DNA from: Candidatus Omnitrophota bacterium
GTDB taxonomy: Bacteria; Omnitrophota; Gorgyraeia; JABMRN01
DNA: 39,071 bases
Direction of reading: 5' to 3'
Assembly: GCA_028702395.1 (NCBI GenBank)
Contig: JAQVOV010000004.1
Location: forward strand, 1 to 39,071
Below are positions 1-9,788 of the stretch, in pieces. Under the pieces are notes generated by a model that had not been told where the DNA came from, ran no database searches, and saw only the letters and a program-made list of their open reading frames with translations. The first letter of the stretch is position 1. Each line of letters starts with the position of its first letter. Position numbers and translations under genes: made by a program.

Positions 1-1223
1 TCAAAATCCCTAATTTCACCTATCATTACAATATCAGGATCTTGCCTTAAGATCGATCTTAAAGAACCTGCAAAAGTAAGTCCTAGATCAGGTTTTACAG
101 AAACCTGATTAATACCGAACATCTGATATTCTACAGGATCCTCAACAGTAATAAGATTTTTCTGGGGATCATCTATGCTTTTTAAAATAGAATACATTGT
201 AGTTGTTTTCCCACAACCCGTTGGTCCGCAAATAAGTATCATTCCATGAGGCTTTTCTGAACATTTCTTGATATCTTCCAATGCTTTTCCGGTAAAGCCC
301 AGCTTATCTATATCTAAAGTAACTTGCGCTTTATCTAAAACCCTTAAAGCAACTTTTTCTCCAATATTTGAAGGCAGCACTGATATCCTGAAATCAACTT
401 CGCGATTATGGATCTTAAGTTTAAATCTGCCATCTTGCGGTAATCTTCTTTCTGCAATGTTCAGATCTGACATTACCTTCAATCGTGAAACAATTGCATT
501 ATGTACTCTTTTGGGAGGATTCTTCCCTTCAATTAAAAGCCCATCCACACGATATCTGATACGCACAGAACCTTCTCTAGGTTCTATAAGAACATCACTA
601 GCCCTCATTTTGATCGCTTCAGCTAAGAGCATATTCGTCAATCTTACGACAGGGGCATCCTGTGTTAATCTCAGAAGTTCTGCCTTACTTGTCGGTTCAT
701 CTTCTTTTTCATCCAAAAGATCTATTTGATCTTCTTCGGAAATACCCTCCACCATTTTCTCAATGCTCTCATGAGATATCCCTTCATACTTTTCTGCAAC
801 TGCATTCATGATATCTTCTTCACTTGAAACACAAGGGATAATATCACATTTTGCAACGGTTTTGATATCATCTAAAAGAAAAATGTTGAGAGGATCTGTC
901 AACGCAACTTTTAGTTTCCCTTCTTTGAACTCAACAGGCATAACGCCATATTGTTTGGCAATACTCTTTGGTATTTTGGATAAAGCTTCTGTTGAGATCT
1001 CGATCTTAGCCAGATCAATAACCTCATAACCCAATGCACTGCAAATTGTTGTAATAAAATCTTTTTTTGTTATCAACCCCATATTGACAAGTACATCAAC
1101 AAGATGTCCTTGGCCTTGTTGATGTTTTTTTATAGCCTCATCAATTTCTTTTGCAGAGACGATCCCTTTATCTACCAATATTTTTTTTATTTTCCCTGAT
1201 AAGGAAATTTTTTTAAAGACCAT
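1..1223 (-). CDS. pilB: Type IV pilus assembly / type II secretion ATPase (PilB/GspE family), 3' end beyond window
   Basis: Manual minus-strand translation from ATG at 1223: MVFKKISLSGKIKKILVDKG...; Walker A ICGPTGCGKTTTMYS, Walker-B region ILRQDPDIVMIGEIRD, ITVEDPVEY. Missing from the ORF track because no stop lies inside the window. Confidence 0.93.
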   Translation of the reverse strand, partial: MVFKKISLSGKIKKILVDKGIVSAKEIDEAIKKHQQGQGHLVDVLVNMGLITKKDFITTICSALGYEVIDLAKIEISTEALSKIPKSIAKQYGVMPVEFKEGKLKVALTDPLNIFLLDDIKTVAKCDIIPCVSSEEDIMNAVAEKYEGISHESIEKMVEGISEEDQIDLLDEKEDEPTSKAELLRLTQDAPVVRLTNMLLAEAIKMRASDVLIEPREGSVRIRYRVDGLLIEGKNPPKRVHNAIVSRLKVMSDLNIAERRLPQDGRFKLKIHNREVDFRISVLPSNIGEKVALRVLDKAQVTLDIDKLGFTGKALEDIKKCSEKPHGMILICGPTGCGKTTTMYSILKSIDDPQKNLITVEDPVEYQMFGINQVSVKPDLGLTFAGSLRSILRQDPDIVMIGEIRDF

Positions 1224-1232
1224 AAAAGGTTT

Positions 1233-1670
1233 CTACTCCTTATAAATTTTATCTATCGCCTGATTTATCTCTGACATTGTACTTACAAATATTCTTATCT
1301 TACCTTTTAATCTATCCTTTATAGTGTCAATAGCTTCTTGATTAAGCGGATCACAAATGCATAATATAAAAACCTGTTCTATTCTATCAATAACAATAGC
1401 ACAGTATTCTCTGGAAATCTCTTGAGGCAACAACTTCACTATTTCTTTATCACACGAATAATTCTTTATATGCATATATGGATAACCATATTGTATCATC
1501 AGAGCTTCCGTGATGATACTTTCATCAATAAGGTTCATCTCAACCATTATTTTCCCAAGAAGTCCGCCTTTTTTTCTTTGATGCGCAAGGGCTTTCTCAA
1601 GATCTTCCTGTTTAAGAAGTCCTCTATCTTTCAGCAGCTGCCCTAATGGTTTCTTTACAAGTCTTTTCAT
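1233..1670 (-). CDS. Stand-alone MshEN (GspE/PilB N-terminal) domain protein
   Basis: ORF 145 aa; KPLGQLLKDRGLLKQEDLEKALAHQ repeated-motif pattern of the MshEN/T2SSE-N family; no ATPase domain; adjacent to pilB and pilT. Confidence 0.8.
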   Translation of the reverse strand: MKRLVKKPLGQLLKDRGLLKQEDLEKALAHQRKKGGLLGKIMVEMNLIDESIITEALMIQYGYPYMHIKNYSCDKEIVKLLPQEISREYCAIVIDRIEQVFILCICDPLNQEAIDTIKDRLKGKIRIFVSTMSEINQAIDKIYKE

Positions 1671-1687
1671 TTTTTCCCTCTATAACA

Positions 1688-1769
1688 TTGTTATCTGTCT
1701 GTGAAAAAACCTCTTTTAGAACGTTCCACTATAGATAACAGATTACAGATAACACATAACATACACAAC
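1688..1769. repeat. Paired-arm heptad element (GTTATCT words), core TTTAGAACGTTCC
   Basis: Left GTTATCT|GTCTGTG; right (rev-comp) GTTATGT|GTTATCT|GTAATCT|GTTATCT then ATAGTGGAACGTTCTAAAA. Confidence 0.8.
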
Positions 1770-1786
1770 TAAATTATAACTTTAAA

Positions 1787-2854
1787 TTACTTTTTCCCTA
1801 TGATCTTATCAAACTCCTCAGCAGAAGAGGAATATTGAATACTATCTTCATAGCTGACAAAACCATCTATATACAGATTAGCCAAACATTGATTCATAGT
1901 CTGCATCCCCTCTTTTTGGGAAGTCTGCATAACAGAATAAAGCTGATGGACTTTTCCTTCTCTTACTAAAGCCCTAACAGCAGGCGTAGCCAAAAGAACT
2001 TCCGTAGCAAGTTTTCTGCTTGTTTTATCTGCTATTGGTAAAAGTTGTTGAGAAACAACTCCCAGTAGAACAAAAGACAGCTGTAATTTTATCTGGGATT
2101 GCTGATGCGATGGAAAAACATCCACTATTCTATTTATAGTTTGCACACAATCAGATGTATGCAACGTAGCAAAAACAAGATGCCCTGTTTCAGCAATTGT
2201 CAAAGCGCTTGAAATCGTTTCAAGATCTCTCATTTCACCGATAAGAATAACATCAGGATCCTGTCTTAAAACATGCTTCAAAGCATTGCCAAAAGAATGT
2301 GTGTCACTATAAACCTCTCTTTGATCAACTATAGACCTACTGTTCCTATGAACAAACTCTATAGGATCTTCTACTGTCACGATATGACACGGCCTGTTCT
2401 TGTTTATATAATCGATCATCGAAGCAAGTGTAGTTGATTTTCCGCTTCCAGTTGCTCCTGTAACCAGCACAAGACCTCTTTGTTTTTTGCACAAACTTGT
2501 AATAACATTGACCGGCAAACCGCATTCCTCAAAACTCATTTTTTCATACGGGATTATTCTTATAGCTGCTCCTATAGATGATCTCTGTTTAAAAACATTG
2601 ACCCTAAATCTTGCCACATCTCCTAATCCAAAAGAAAAATCAAGTTCCCATTCTCGCTCGAAAATCTCTATTTGTTCTTTTGTTAAAAATGAATATGTTA
2701 TTCTCTTAGAATCTTCCGGCGTTAATACCTTATTATTTACAGGAACAAGGTCCGAATGTATCCTATACATAAGCGGAGACCCTCCTCCTATATGCAGATC
2801 AGATGCACCTTTAGTGAACATTTCTGTAAGTAATTTTTCCATGTCTTCAATCAT
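1787..2854 (-). CDS. pilT: Twitching motility ATPase PilT
   Basis: 355 aa; VTGATGSGKSTTLASMIDYIN, VTVEDPIEFVH, LRQDPDVILIGEMRDLETI, ATLHTSDCVQTINRIVDVFP. Confidence 0.95.
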   Translation of the reverse strand: MIEDMEKLLTEMFTKGASDLHIGGGSPLMYRIHSDLVPVNNKVLTPEDSKRITYSFLTKEQIEIFEREWELDFSFGLGDVARFRVNVFKQRSSIGAAIRIIPYEKMSFEECGLPVNVITSLCKKQRGLVLVTGATGSGKSTTLASMIDYINKNRPCHIVTVEDPIEFVHRNSRSIVDQREVYSDTHSFGNALKHVLRQDPDVILIGEMRDLETISSALTIAETGHLVFATLHTSDCVQTINRIVDVFPSHQQSQIKLQLSFVLLGVVSQQLLPIADKTSRKLATEVLLATPAVRALVREGKVHQLYSVMQTSQKEGMQTMNQCLANLYIDGFVSYEDSIQYSSSAEEFDKIIGKK

Positions 2855-2870
2855 TAACCCCTCCTGCTAT

Positions 2871-3749
2871 TTATCCGCACAGGGACAATTGTTTTGCATA
2901 TAATTTCAAGATCTCGACATCGTCATTTGTATAAGAGAAATTAGGGATATTGTTTCCTGAAACCATGATCTTTTCTGTTTTACCATCTCTTATAACAGGT
3001 AAGAATATTGCATTGTTCATGTTAAACCTTTTTATGATCTCCTTTTTTCCTAAAGGATTTACTGTTGTACTATCGATCACAAAGATCTTCCCATTCAAAA
3101 AACACGAAGATAACAATTGGTCATCCATTTTGATCTCCCTGGACATAACCTTATCAAAGGAACCATTTTGAAATATGTATTTGTCTTTTTCTCTGGCAAA
3201 TATAGCTGCGATACCTGAATCATAAAAACTTTCGATCTTTTCAAGTATTATTTTTTGTATCTTCTCAGGGGTCACACGTTCAGACAGTTTATCTATAATA
3301 TCAAGCAATCCTCCCAACATTTTCATTTTCTGCTGTATATCCTCGTTTATTTCAGAAGTACGCTGTCTATAATCCTTTATCTGGGAAATATCATCTCTGA
3401 GCCTTTTTGCAAAATAATTAATTGATTTAGCTATATCTGAAAGTTCATCATTGGTTTTTGAATGAAGAGAATTGTTCAGATCACCATCTATTATAAGTCT
3501 TGCTTGTATGGACATATCAATAAGTTCATCTGAAAATCCTTTTGCAAGCAGAAATCCGAGCCATGATAACAATATAGTAATAAGAACGAGTATTGAAAGG
3601 TAATTCCATTGAATTTGAGAATTATACAAAAGAAATATAAGATAAACAAATACCAGCATAGGAATAATAGAGGTTAAGCAATATGATACCATCAACTTAT
3701 TTCTTATACTATATTGACTCAAGGAAAAGTTCTTGATCCTTTTCTTCAT
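2871..3749 (-). CDS. Membrane HAMP-like plus GAF-like sensory protein without recognisable output domain
   Basis: Two N-terminal hydrophobic helices, HAMP-like segment (IDMSIQARLIIDGDLNNSLHSKTNDELSDIAKSINYF), coiled coil, then GAF-like region; C-terminus ends after the GAF-like part. Confidence 0.6.
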   Translation of the reverse strand: MKKRIKNFSLSQYSIRNKLMVSYCLTSIIPMLVFVYLIFLLYNSQIQWNYLSILVLITILLSWLGFLLAKGFSDELIDMSIQARLIIDGDLNNSLHSKTNDELSDIAKSINYFAKRLRDDISQIKDYRQRTSEINEDIQQKMKMLGGLLDIIDKLSERVTPEKIQKIILEKIESFYDSGIAAIFAREKDKYIFQNGSFDKVMSREIKMDDQLLSSCFLNGKIFVIDSTTVNPLGKKEIIKRFNMNNAIFLPVIRDGKTEKIMVSGNNIPNFSYTNDDVEILKLYAKQLSLCG

Positions 3750-3874
3750 TTATCCCCCCTAGAATAATATTATATCATTAAATGCATAAAAATAAATATA
3801 AATTTATACTATATTACTTGATCACGGATATCGGTCTTTAGTTTTTTTCTTGGCCATATTTAGACTATTCTACC

Positions 3875-3906
3875 AACCAGTTAAACTAGTACAACCAGTC
3901 AAACTA
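3875..3906. repeat. 9-nt-period word array
   Basis: AACCAGTTA|AACTAGTAC|AACCAGTCA|AACTA. Confidence 0.75.
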
Positions 3907-3939
3907 TTTTGCGTTTTTCTTACAATCTCCACCTACACA

Positions 3940-4030
3940 CCCTAATCACTAGTCTCTAAGCCCTATTAACCGTTCTAATCACCAAGCCTTTTTAACTTGC
4001 CCTAGTCACTAGTCACCAAACCCTATCAAC
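3940..4030. repeat. Three tandem copies of about 31 nt downstream of rodA
   Basis: 31-nt 3940-3970, 29-nt 3971-3999 (diverged), 31-nt 4000-4030: CCCTAATCACTAGTCTCTAAGCCCTATTAAC / CCCTAGTCACTAGTCACCAAACCCTATCAAC. Confidence 0.85.
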
Positions 4031-5121
4031 TAAAAATAAGGCTTTCTATACCCCACATTAAGCAGAAGAGCAACAGCCATTATACTTGAGATAAGACTAG
4101 ATCCACCATAGCTAATAAAAGGTAATGTCAACCCTACAACAGGTAAAAGCCCAATGGTCATTCCAATATTTATAAAAATCTGAAAAGACAAAAGAGAAAC
4201 TACTCCGCAAGCAATAAGTTTTCCATAAAGATCCTTTGTCTCCCTCATTATGATAATTCCTCTGTAAATAATTATGAAATATAAAAGTAACACTATTGAA
4301 CAACCAACAAATCCCCATTCCTCTCCTACAACAGAAAAAATAAAATCCGTATGTCTTTCAGGAAGAAAGTTAAGTTGATTCTGTGTGCCTGATAACCATC
4401 CTTTACCAAAAAGCTGTCCTGAACCAATAGCAACTTTAGATTGTATTATTGTATAACCTGCACCTAATGGATCAATATTAGGATTTAAAAAAACCAATAT
4501 TCTCTTCCTCTGATATTCCTTTAAAAAATGCCACAAAAATGGAGTTGTCATCACCCCCGCTCCAATGAAACCTAATAACACCTTAACATTAATTCCTGAA
4601 ATAAAGAGCATTGCAAAAAAAACAGGTATCAAGACAAGTGCTGTACCAAGATCCGGTTGAGCAGCAATAAGAAAAAACGGAACTCCTAAAAGGAAAAGCG
4701 GCTTAATGATATTCCGCTTATTTTCTATACTTTCTTTGCGTCTGCCTAAAAAAGAAGCAATTGCGAGTATGAAAATTATTTTTGCAAATTCTGAAGGTTG
4801 AAAGGCTATACCACCAATAGATATCCACCTTTGAGCACCTAAACGAATAGCTCCTAGAACCAAAACAAAAAACAGCAAAAAGTTCATTAACCAATAAAAA
4901 AGATAGGAAAGATCCAAGAGTTTTCTATAATCAATACTGAAAACTATAGTTCCTGCAAAAACACCTATAAGCATTGAAAGTATTTGTTTTATCATTCTCT
5001 TTTCATAAACATTTTCTTCTAGACTTTTAGAAGCACTATAAAGGAAAAGAAGCCCTATAATAAAAATAACACAAATACATATAACAATGACCATATCAAA
5101 ATTTTTAAATTGTCTTCTCAT
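4030..5121 (-). CDS. rodA: Rod-shape determining SEDS glycosyltransferase RodA
   Basis: 363 aa multi-TM; FtsW/RodA motifs GAQRWISIGGIAFQPSEFAKI, FLPERHTDFIFSVVGEEWGF, LPFISYGGSSLISS; next to PBP2 and mreCD. Confidence 0.95.
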   Translation of the reverse strand: MRRQFKNFDMVIVICICVIFIIGLLFLYSASKSLEENVYEKRMIKQILSMLIGVFAGTIVFSIDYRKLLDLSYLFYWLMNFLLFFVLVLGAIRLGAQRWISIGGIAFQPSEFAKIIFILAIASFLGRRKESIENKRNIIKPLFLLGVPFFLIAAQPDLGTALVLIPVFFAMLFISGINVKVLLGFIGAGVMTTPFLWHFLKEYQRKRILVFLNPNIDPLGAGYTIIQSKVAIGSGQLFGKGWLSGTQNQLNFLPERHTDFIFSVVGEEWGFVGCSIVLLLYFIIIYRGIIIMRETKDLYGKLIACGVVSLLSFQIFINIGMTIGLLPVVGLTLPFISYGGSSLISSIMAVALLLNVGYRKPYF

Positions 5122-5146
5122 TTTATCACCTTATAGGATATTGTAA

Positions 5147-5206
5147 CTAGTGACTAGTGATTAGTGACTAGTGACTAGTGACCAGTATTAATTGATTTAA
5201 AGATAA
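5147..5206. repeat. CTAGTGA heptad array plus core TAATTGATTTAAAGATAA
   Basis: CTAGTGA|CTAGTGA|TTAGTGA|CTAGTGA|CTAGTGA|CCAGTAT|TAATTGATTTAAAGATAA. Confidence 0.9.
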
Positions 5207-5237
5207 ACCGGATACAGAGTTATCTGGCTTCTGGTTC

Positions 5238-6989
5238 CTATTGACTCTCCACATTCCCTGTACCCTTCAACAACCCAACTTTAATACATTCCTCAAAAAC
5301 CAGTTGGGCTATTTTACTGGCTTCATACCCACCTTTACCGCCATATTCTACAAAAACAATAACTGCCACTTTAGGATATTTTTCTGGCGCAAAACCACTG
5401 AACCATCCATGATCAACATTTGTTTGATTCTGTGCAGTGCCAGTCTTTCCTGAAACAACAACTTGTTCAACTTTTGCCATCATTCCTGTCCCGTTTTGAT
5501 CATTGACCACTCTTTTCAAACCATCTTTTATTACTTTTATATTTTTCTCATCTACTTTTAACTGTTGTTGTTCGATATTGAAAACAGGAACCTCTTCTAT
5601 CTTTTCAACCAAGTATGGGGTGACCATTTTCCCATTATTACCTACACACGCAACCATACGCAAAAGCTGGATCGGTGTTACTAACAAAAAACCCTGCCCA
5701 ATTGAGAGATTAACAGTATCTCCCAAATACCATGGTTCCTTAATGTTTTTTCTTTTCCAAGATGGACTTGGCAAATTCCCTTTGATCTCACCAGGAATAT
5801 CTATCCCTGTTTTCTTCCCGAAACCTAGCTCTTCTGCAAAATGAACAATAGACTCAACCCCGATCTTGACCCCTGCTTGGTAAAAAAACACATTACAGGA
5901 ATGCGTTAATGCTTCTACTATATTTTGCGAACCATGTCCTGTTTTTTTCCAGCATTTAAAACTTGCCTTGCCCAAAGAAAAACTGCCGCTACAATTGAAA
6001 TATGTTTTATCCGTTATTTTCATTGTTTCTAAAGCTGCCAAAGATACGACGATTTTAAAGACCGATCCAGGAGGATATGCACAGGATATGGCTCTATTTA
6101 AAAGCGGATAATCCCCATTAGCATTTGTTAATACATTTACAACCTCTGCTTTTTCTTGATTGGTCACAAAAATATTAGGATCATAACTTGGTTTTGAAAC
6201 AAGTGCATATATTTGACCTGTATCAGGTGCCATTACAATAATACAGCCATTTCTCTGACCAAGAAGTCTGTCGCAATATTTTTCGAGTTCAATATCGATC
6301 GTTAAGTATATATCCTTCCCTTTTATAGCCTGTTTAATACTGACTGTTTTTTTTCGTCTGCCGACAGAATCTGTTTCAACCTGCATCCCCCCTTGATGGC
6401 CTCTAAGATAGTCATCATATTCTCTTTCTATTCCGGATCTACCGATATAATCACGTATGGTATAGCCATAATGCTTATATCTGCTCAGTTCATCTTTATT
6501 TATCTTCCCTAAATAACCAATAACTGATGCACCATATTTATGATACGGATAAAATCTTCGTGGTCGGGTCGAAATTACCAGTCCAGGATAATCCAATGAA
6601 TTTTCCTCTAAAAAAACTGCTTTATCCTTACCAATATCATCCAAAAGCAATGTCGGGACATAAGGCTGCCACTTAGCCTCATCCATTTTTTCCCTAAGGA
6701 ATTGCTTGCTGACTTCAAGTTTATCTGATAAAAAGTTTATCATGGCTGCTGAATCCTTGGCATTCTTATAAACAACCGAAACATCAAACGATATTCTGTT
6801 ATCAACTATTATTCTTCCATTCCTGTCAAAGATCTTTCCTCGAGGTGCCTCTATAGGCAAAAGTATCATTCTGTTATTTTCGGATTTATACTTATAATCC
6901 GCCCCTTTGATTATTTGGACATAAAAAAGTCCTGCAAAAAGAAAAATAAAACATGAAACAATTATTCCTAACAATACTTTTATACGCAT
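5238..6989 (-). CDS. mrdA: Penicillin-binding protein 2
   Basis: 583 aa; EAPRGKIFDRNGRIIVDN, catalytic PPGSVFK, SCN-type NSCNVFFYQ region, KTGTAQN. Confidence 0.95.
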   Translation of the reverse strand: MRIKVLLGIIVSCFIFLFAGLFYVQIIKGADYKYKSENNRMILLPIEAPRGKIFDRNGRIIVDNRISFDVSVVYKNAKDSAAMINFLSDKLEVSKQFLREKMDEAKWQPYVPTLLLDDIGKDKAVFLEENSLDYPGLVISTRPRRFYPYHKYGASVIGYLGKINKDELSRYKHYGYTIRDYIGRSGIEREYDDYLRGHQGGMQVETDSVGRRKKTVSIKQAIKGKDIYLTIDIELEKYCDRLLGQRNGCIIVMAPDTGQIYALVSKPSYDPNIFVTNQEKAEVVNVLTNANGDYPLLNRAISCAYPPGSVFKIVVSLAALETMKITDKTYFNCSGSFSLGKASFKCWKKTGHGSQNIVEALTHSCNVFFYQAGVKIGVESIVHFAEELGFGKKTGIDIPGEIKGNLPSPSWKRKNIKEPWYLGDTVNLSIGQGFLLVTPIQLLRMVACVGNNGKMVTPYLVEKIEEVPVFNIEQQQLKVDEKNIKVIKDGLKRVVNDQNGTGMMAKVEQVVVSGKTGTAQNQTNVDHGWFSGFAPEKYPKVAVIVFVEYGGKGGYEASKIAQLVFEECIKVGLLKGTGNVESQ

Positions 6990-7003
6990 ATTTTACCTAT
7001 GGT

Positions 7004-7441
7004 TCAAAAAACTTCTTCTCTTTGAAAGAATATTTGTTCAAGGATAAAGAAAACAAATGGAGATATTAACGCTGTATATAAACAGTGCGGGATATTCATT
7101 TTTGAGATCAGCATTGTTAAAAAGAATACACTTATGATCTGCGTAAAAGGACTTTCCTTATAGATCTTGTCTCCTAAAAAACCGCAAACCACACCTGCGG
7201 ACATATAATAAAAAATATTTATTCCTAAAAAATGTTCCCCTAAAAGATCAATAATAAATCCAGCAAATAAGCCTGTTTGTAATCCCTGTTTAGGGCCGTA
7301 AAATAATCCAAAAAAAACAACGAATATCATCATCAGATCAGGGAAAACTCCGGCAATAGAAAATCTCTGTTTAAAAAGGAGCTCAAAACACCCGATCAAT
7401 ATTATGCTGATATATAGCCATATCTGATTTCTTCTATACAT
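7004..7441 (-). CDS. mreD: Rod shape-determining protein MreD
   Basis: 145 aa, multi-TM, between mreC and PBP2; PDLMMIFVVFFGLFYGPKQGLQTGLFAGFIIDL. Confidence 0.85.
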   Translation of the reverse strand: MYRRNQIWLYISIILIGCFELLFKQRFSIAGVFPDLMMIFVVFFGLFYGPKQGLQTGLFAGFIIDLLGEHFLGINIFYYMSAGVVCGFLGDKIYKESPFTQIISVFFLTMLISKMNIPHCLYTALISPFVFFILEQIFFQREEVF

Positions 7442-7473
7442 ACCGTATCTCCCATAACGATGTTAAATACTTA

Positions 7474-7745
7474 AAGGAAAAAGGTAAAAGTAAAAAGTCC
7501 GCCTATTTTCTTTGATCGCGAGATCTCTCCAAAATTTTGCAAAATTTTGTCGGATAAAAAATCTGTTATCATTGTGGAATCTTCTTTTCTTAGTAGGGGC
7601 GTGCCTGCCTGCCGGCAAGCAGGTTGCAATACGCCCCTACAATAACCTAGTTCAGGACCTCCCACAGGCTAACAGCTAAAATCTAATAGCTAGCGTCTAG
7701 CATTCCTTTTTGCTTTTTACAGGGCGCCTCACGAGTCGCCCCTAC
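7474..7745. repeat. Composite repeat island: A/G-rich arm, nested palindromes, GCTA-word array, C/T-rich arm
   Basis: Left AAAGGAAAAAGGTAAAAGTAAAAAG (7474-7499) vs right TTCCTTTTTGCTTTTTAC (7703-7720); palindromes at 7530-7549, 7593-7640 and 7720-7745. Confidence 0.8.
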
Positions 7746-7775
7746 AAAGATCGTTTTCACACACTCGGTCTTTTG

Positions 7776-8534
7776 TCACTCGATACAAAGAACAACTTCT
7801 AATGTGTTTAGATCCTGTTCGAGTTCGACGATGGCATATTTAAAAAGTCCTACTGGATCTTTTTTAACTTGCTTAATGGTTCCAACCAATATCCCTTCAG
7901 GGAAAATCCCTCCCAAACCCGAAGTAAAAACTTTTTCTCCATATATAATATCACTATCTATCGATAAATATATCACTTTACATTCTGTAGTAGCTCCAAC
8001 TAAGACACCATTTTGTCTCGTTTTTTCAAGCACAACACCTATTTTTGATGATGGATCGCTGACAAGCATGACTTTACTTGTTGTCGGAAAAACATCGATA
8101 ACAGTTCCTATGAGTCCTTTTTCTGTAGTAACTAAACTTTTTCGTTTGATACCCTGCTTTTCACCTTTGTCTATTATGACTAAATTGTTCCAAGTTTGAG
8201 GTACTCGACCGATCACTTTAGATCCAACAACTTTATATGACAATTGCTCTTTAAGATCTATTATCTTTTTAAGCCTTTTATTTTCATCAATTGTTTCCTC
8301 CATTCGTTCTATTTCCAAACTAAGCGCTGCAACTTCTTCTTTGAGCATGAAGTTCTCACGAATATATCCATTATGAGAATGAAAGAACTCTGATATAGCT
8401 TTCCCTCCTTTGATAGGCAGCATTAAAACTTCAAAAGAGACCTGTTTTATTTTGGTAAATATAATTGGTTTAACAATCAGTAGGATCAGAAGTAATATTA
8501 ATAATAGGAATGTTCTTTTTCTGTAGATTATCAC
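7776..8534 (-). CDS. mreC: Rod shape-determining protein MreC
   Basis: 252 aa; one TM, coiled coil, VIGRVPQTWNNLVIIDKGEKQGIKRKSLVTTEKGLIGTV. Confidence 0.93.
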   Translation of the reverse strand: MIIYRKRTFLLLILLLILLIVKPIIFTKIKQVSFEVLMLPIKGGKAISEFFHSHNGYIRENFMLKEEVAALSLEIERMEETIDENKRLKKIIDLKEQLSYKVVGSKVIGRVPQTWNNLVIIDKGEKQGIKRKSLVTTEKGLIGTVIDVFPTTSKVMLVSDPSSKIGVVLEKTRQNGVLVGATTECKVIYLSIDSDIIYGEKVFTSGLGGIFPEGILVGTIKQVKKDPVGLFKYAIVELEQDLNTLEVVLCIE

Positions 8535-8545
8535 GTTTTAAAACG

Positions 8546-9619
8546 CTATTTTTGAATTTTAGTTTGAACAAAAACTCTTTTGAGATACTTTATTTCTGAA
8601 AGACTTTTACCTGTGCCTAAAGCAACTGCTGTTAGAGGATCATCTGCCACATGAACAGGCAAACCAGTTTCTTCTGATATCAATCTATCCAATCCTCTTA
8701 GCAATGCTCCTCCACCTGCAAGCATAAGTCCTTTTTCAATAAGGTCAGCTGAAAGTTCAGGAGGTGTTCTTTCAAGAGCAACCCTCACCTCTTCAATGAT
8801 CTGTGCAATAGGCTCTGCAAGAGATTCTCTGATTTCCTCACTTGATACAGTTATCATCTTAGGAAGTCCTGCGACAATATCTCGGCCTCTGACTTCCATA
8901 GTCATTTCCTCACTAAGCGGATAAGCTGAACCTATACGCATTTTAACTTCTTCGGCTGTTCTTTCGCCTATAGCAAGATTATATGTTTTTTTAAGATAAT
9001 TTATGATAGCTGTATCCATATTATCTCCTGCAGTTCGTAGTGACCTTGCATAGACTATCCCTGCTAAAGATATAACAGCTATTTCCGTTGTTCCACCGCC
9101 AATATCAATTATCATATTTGCAGATGGTTCGTGTATAGGAAGGCCTACACCTATTGCAGCTGCAACAGGTTCTTCAATCATGTAAACTTCGCGTGCACCT
9201 GCATGCATTGCAGAATCTTTAACTGCACGTTTTTCAACTTCTGTTATGCCTGATGGTATAGCAATAACAATTCTTGGCCTTACCAATCTTCGCGAACTTT
9301 GTACTTTTTTAATAAAATATCTTAGCATTGCTTCTGTAATATCAAAATCTGCAATAACCCCATTTTTCATCGGTCTTATTGCTCTTATACTGCCAGGTGT
9401 TCTTCCAAGCATGCGTTTTGCTTCTTCACCTACTGCAAGTACTTGAGAAGTTCCTTCATGTATTGCTACAACAGAAGGTTCACATAGAACTATCCCTTGA
9501 TTTTTTATATAAACTATTGTAGACGATGTACCAAGGTCTATTCCAATATCATTTGAAAAAAGACCAAGTACATCATTTGTTGCTTTTGTTATGTATTTAT
9601 ATATAGTTTTTAAATTCAT
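8546..9619 (-). CDS. mreB: Rod shape-determining actin MreB
   Basis: [49 protein letters not shown]; start set to internal MNLKTIYK (ORF track extends to 9670). Confidence 0.96.
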   Translation of the reverse strand: MNLKTIYKYITKATNDVLGLFSNDIGIDLGTSSTIVYIKNQGIVLCEPSVVAIHEGTSQVLAVGEEAKRMLGRTPGSIRAIRPMKNGVIADFDITEAMLRYFIKKVQSSRRLVRPRIVIAIPSGITEVEKRAVKDSAMHAGAREVYMIEEPVAAAIGVGLPIHEPSANMIIDIGGGTTEIAVISLAGIVYARSLRTAGDNMDTAIINYLKKTYNLAIGERTAEEVKMRIGSAYPLSEEMTMEVRGRDIVAGLPKMITVSSEEIRESLAEPIAQIIEEVRVALERTPPELSADLIEKGLMLAGGGALLRGLDRLISEETGLPVHVADDPLTAVALGTGKSLSEIKYLKRVFVQTKIQK

Positions 9620-9705
9620 ATTATATTTTGTTCGTTTATTTCGTGTTTTATATTTGTGTAATAATATCATTATTACTTTAGAATGTCAAATATTATTTCG
9701 CAAAT

Positions 9706-9788
9706 CGTTAATCGTTAGACGTGAACCGTTAACCGTAAAGTTATATAGAGTTAGTTAGTGGTAAAAGGACTAACGTCTAACGCCTAAG
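9706..9788. repeat. Heptad element with CGTTAAT/CGTTAGA words
   Basis: Left CGTTAAT|CGTTAGA|CGTGAAC|CGTTAAC|CGT; right rev-comp TTAGGCG|TTAGACG|TTAGTCC. Confidence 0.8.

Noticed and set aside
268-1029. Plus-strand ORFs of 153 and 73 aa
   Set aside because: Antisense to pilB, which is clearly coding on the minus strand.
4112-4318. Minus-strand 68-aa ORF inside rodA
   Set aside because: Alternate frame of rodA with no independent support.
5147-5188. Possible CRISPR array from repeated CTAGTGA units
   Set aside because: Units are 7 nt, contiguous, with no unique spacers and no cas genes; same for the other word arrays.
7471-7665. ORF MGGPELGYCRGVLQPACRQAGTPLLRKEDS...
   Set aside because: Translates straight through the GTAGGGGCG/CCTGCCTGCCGGCAGGCAGG palindromes; PACRQAG is the repeat, not protein evidence.
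9620-9670. N-terminal extension of MreB ([17 protein letters not shown])
   Set aside because: Non-conserved extension; MNLKTIYK start fits family length better.
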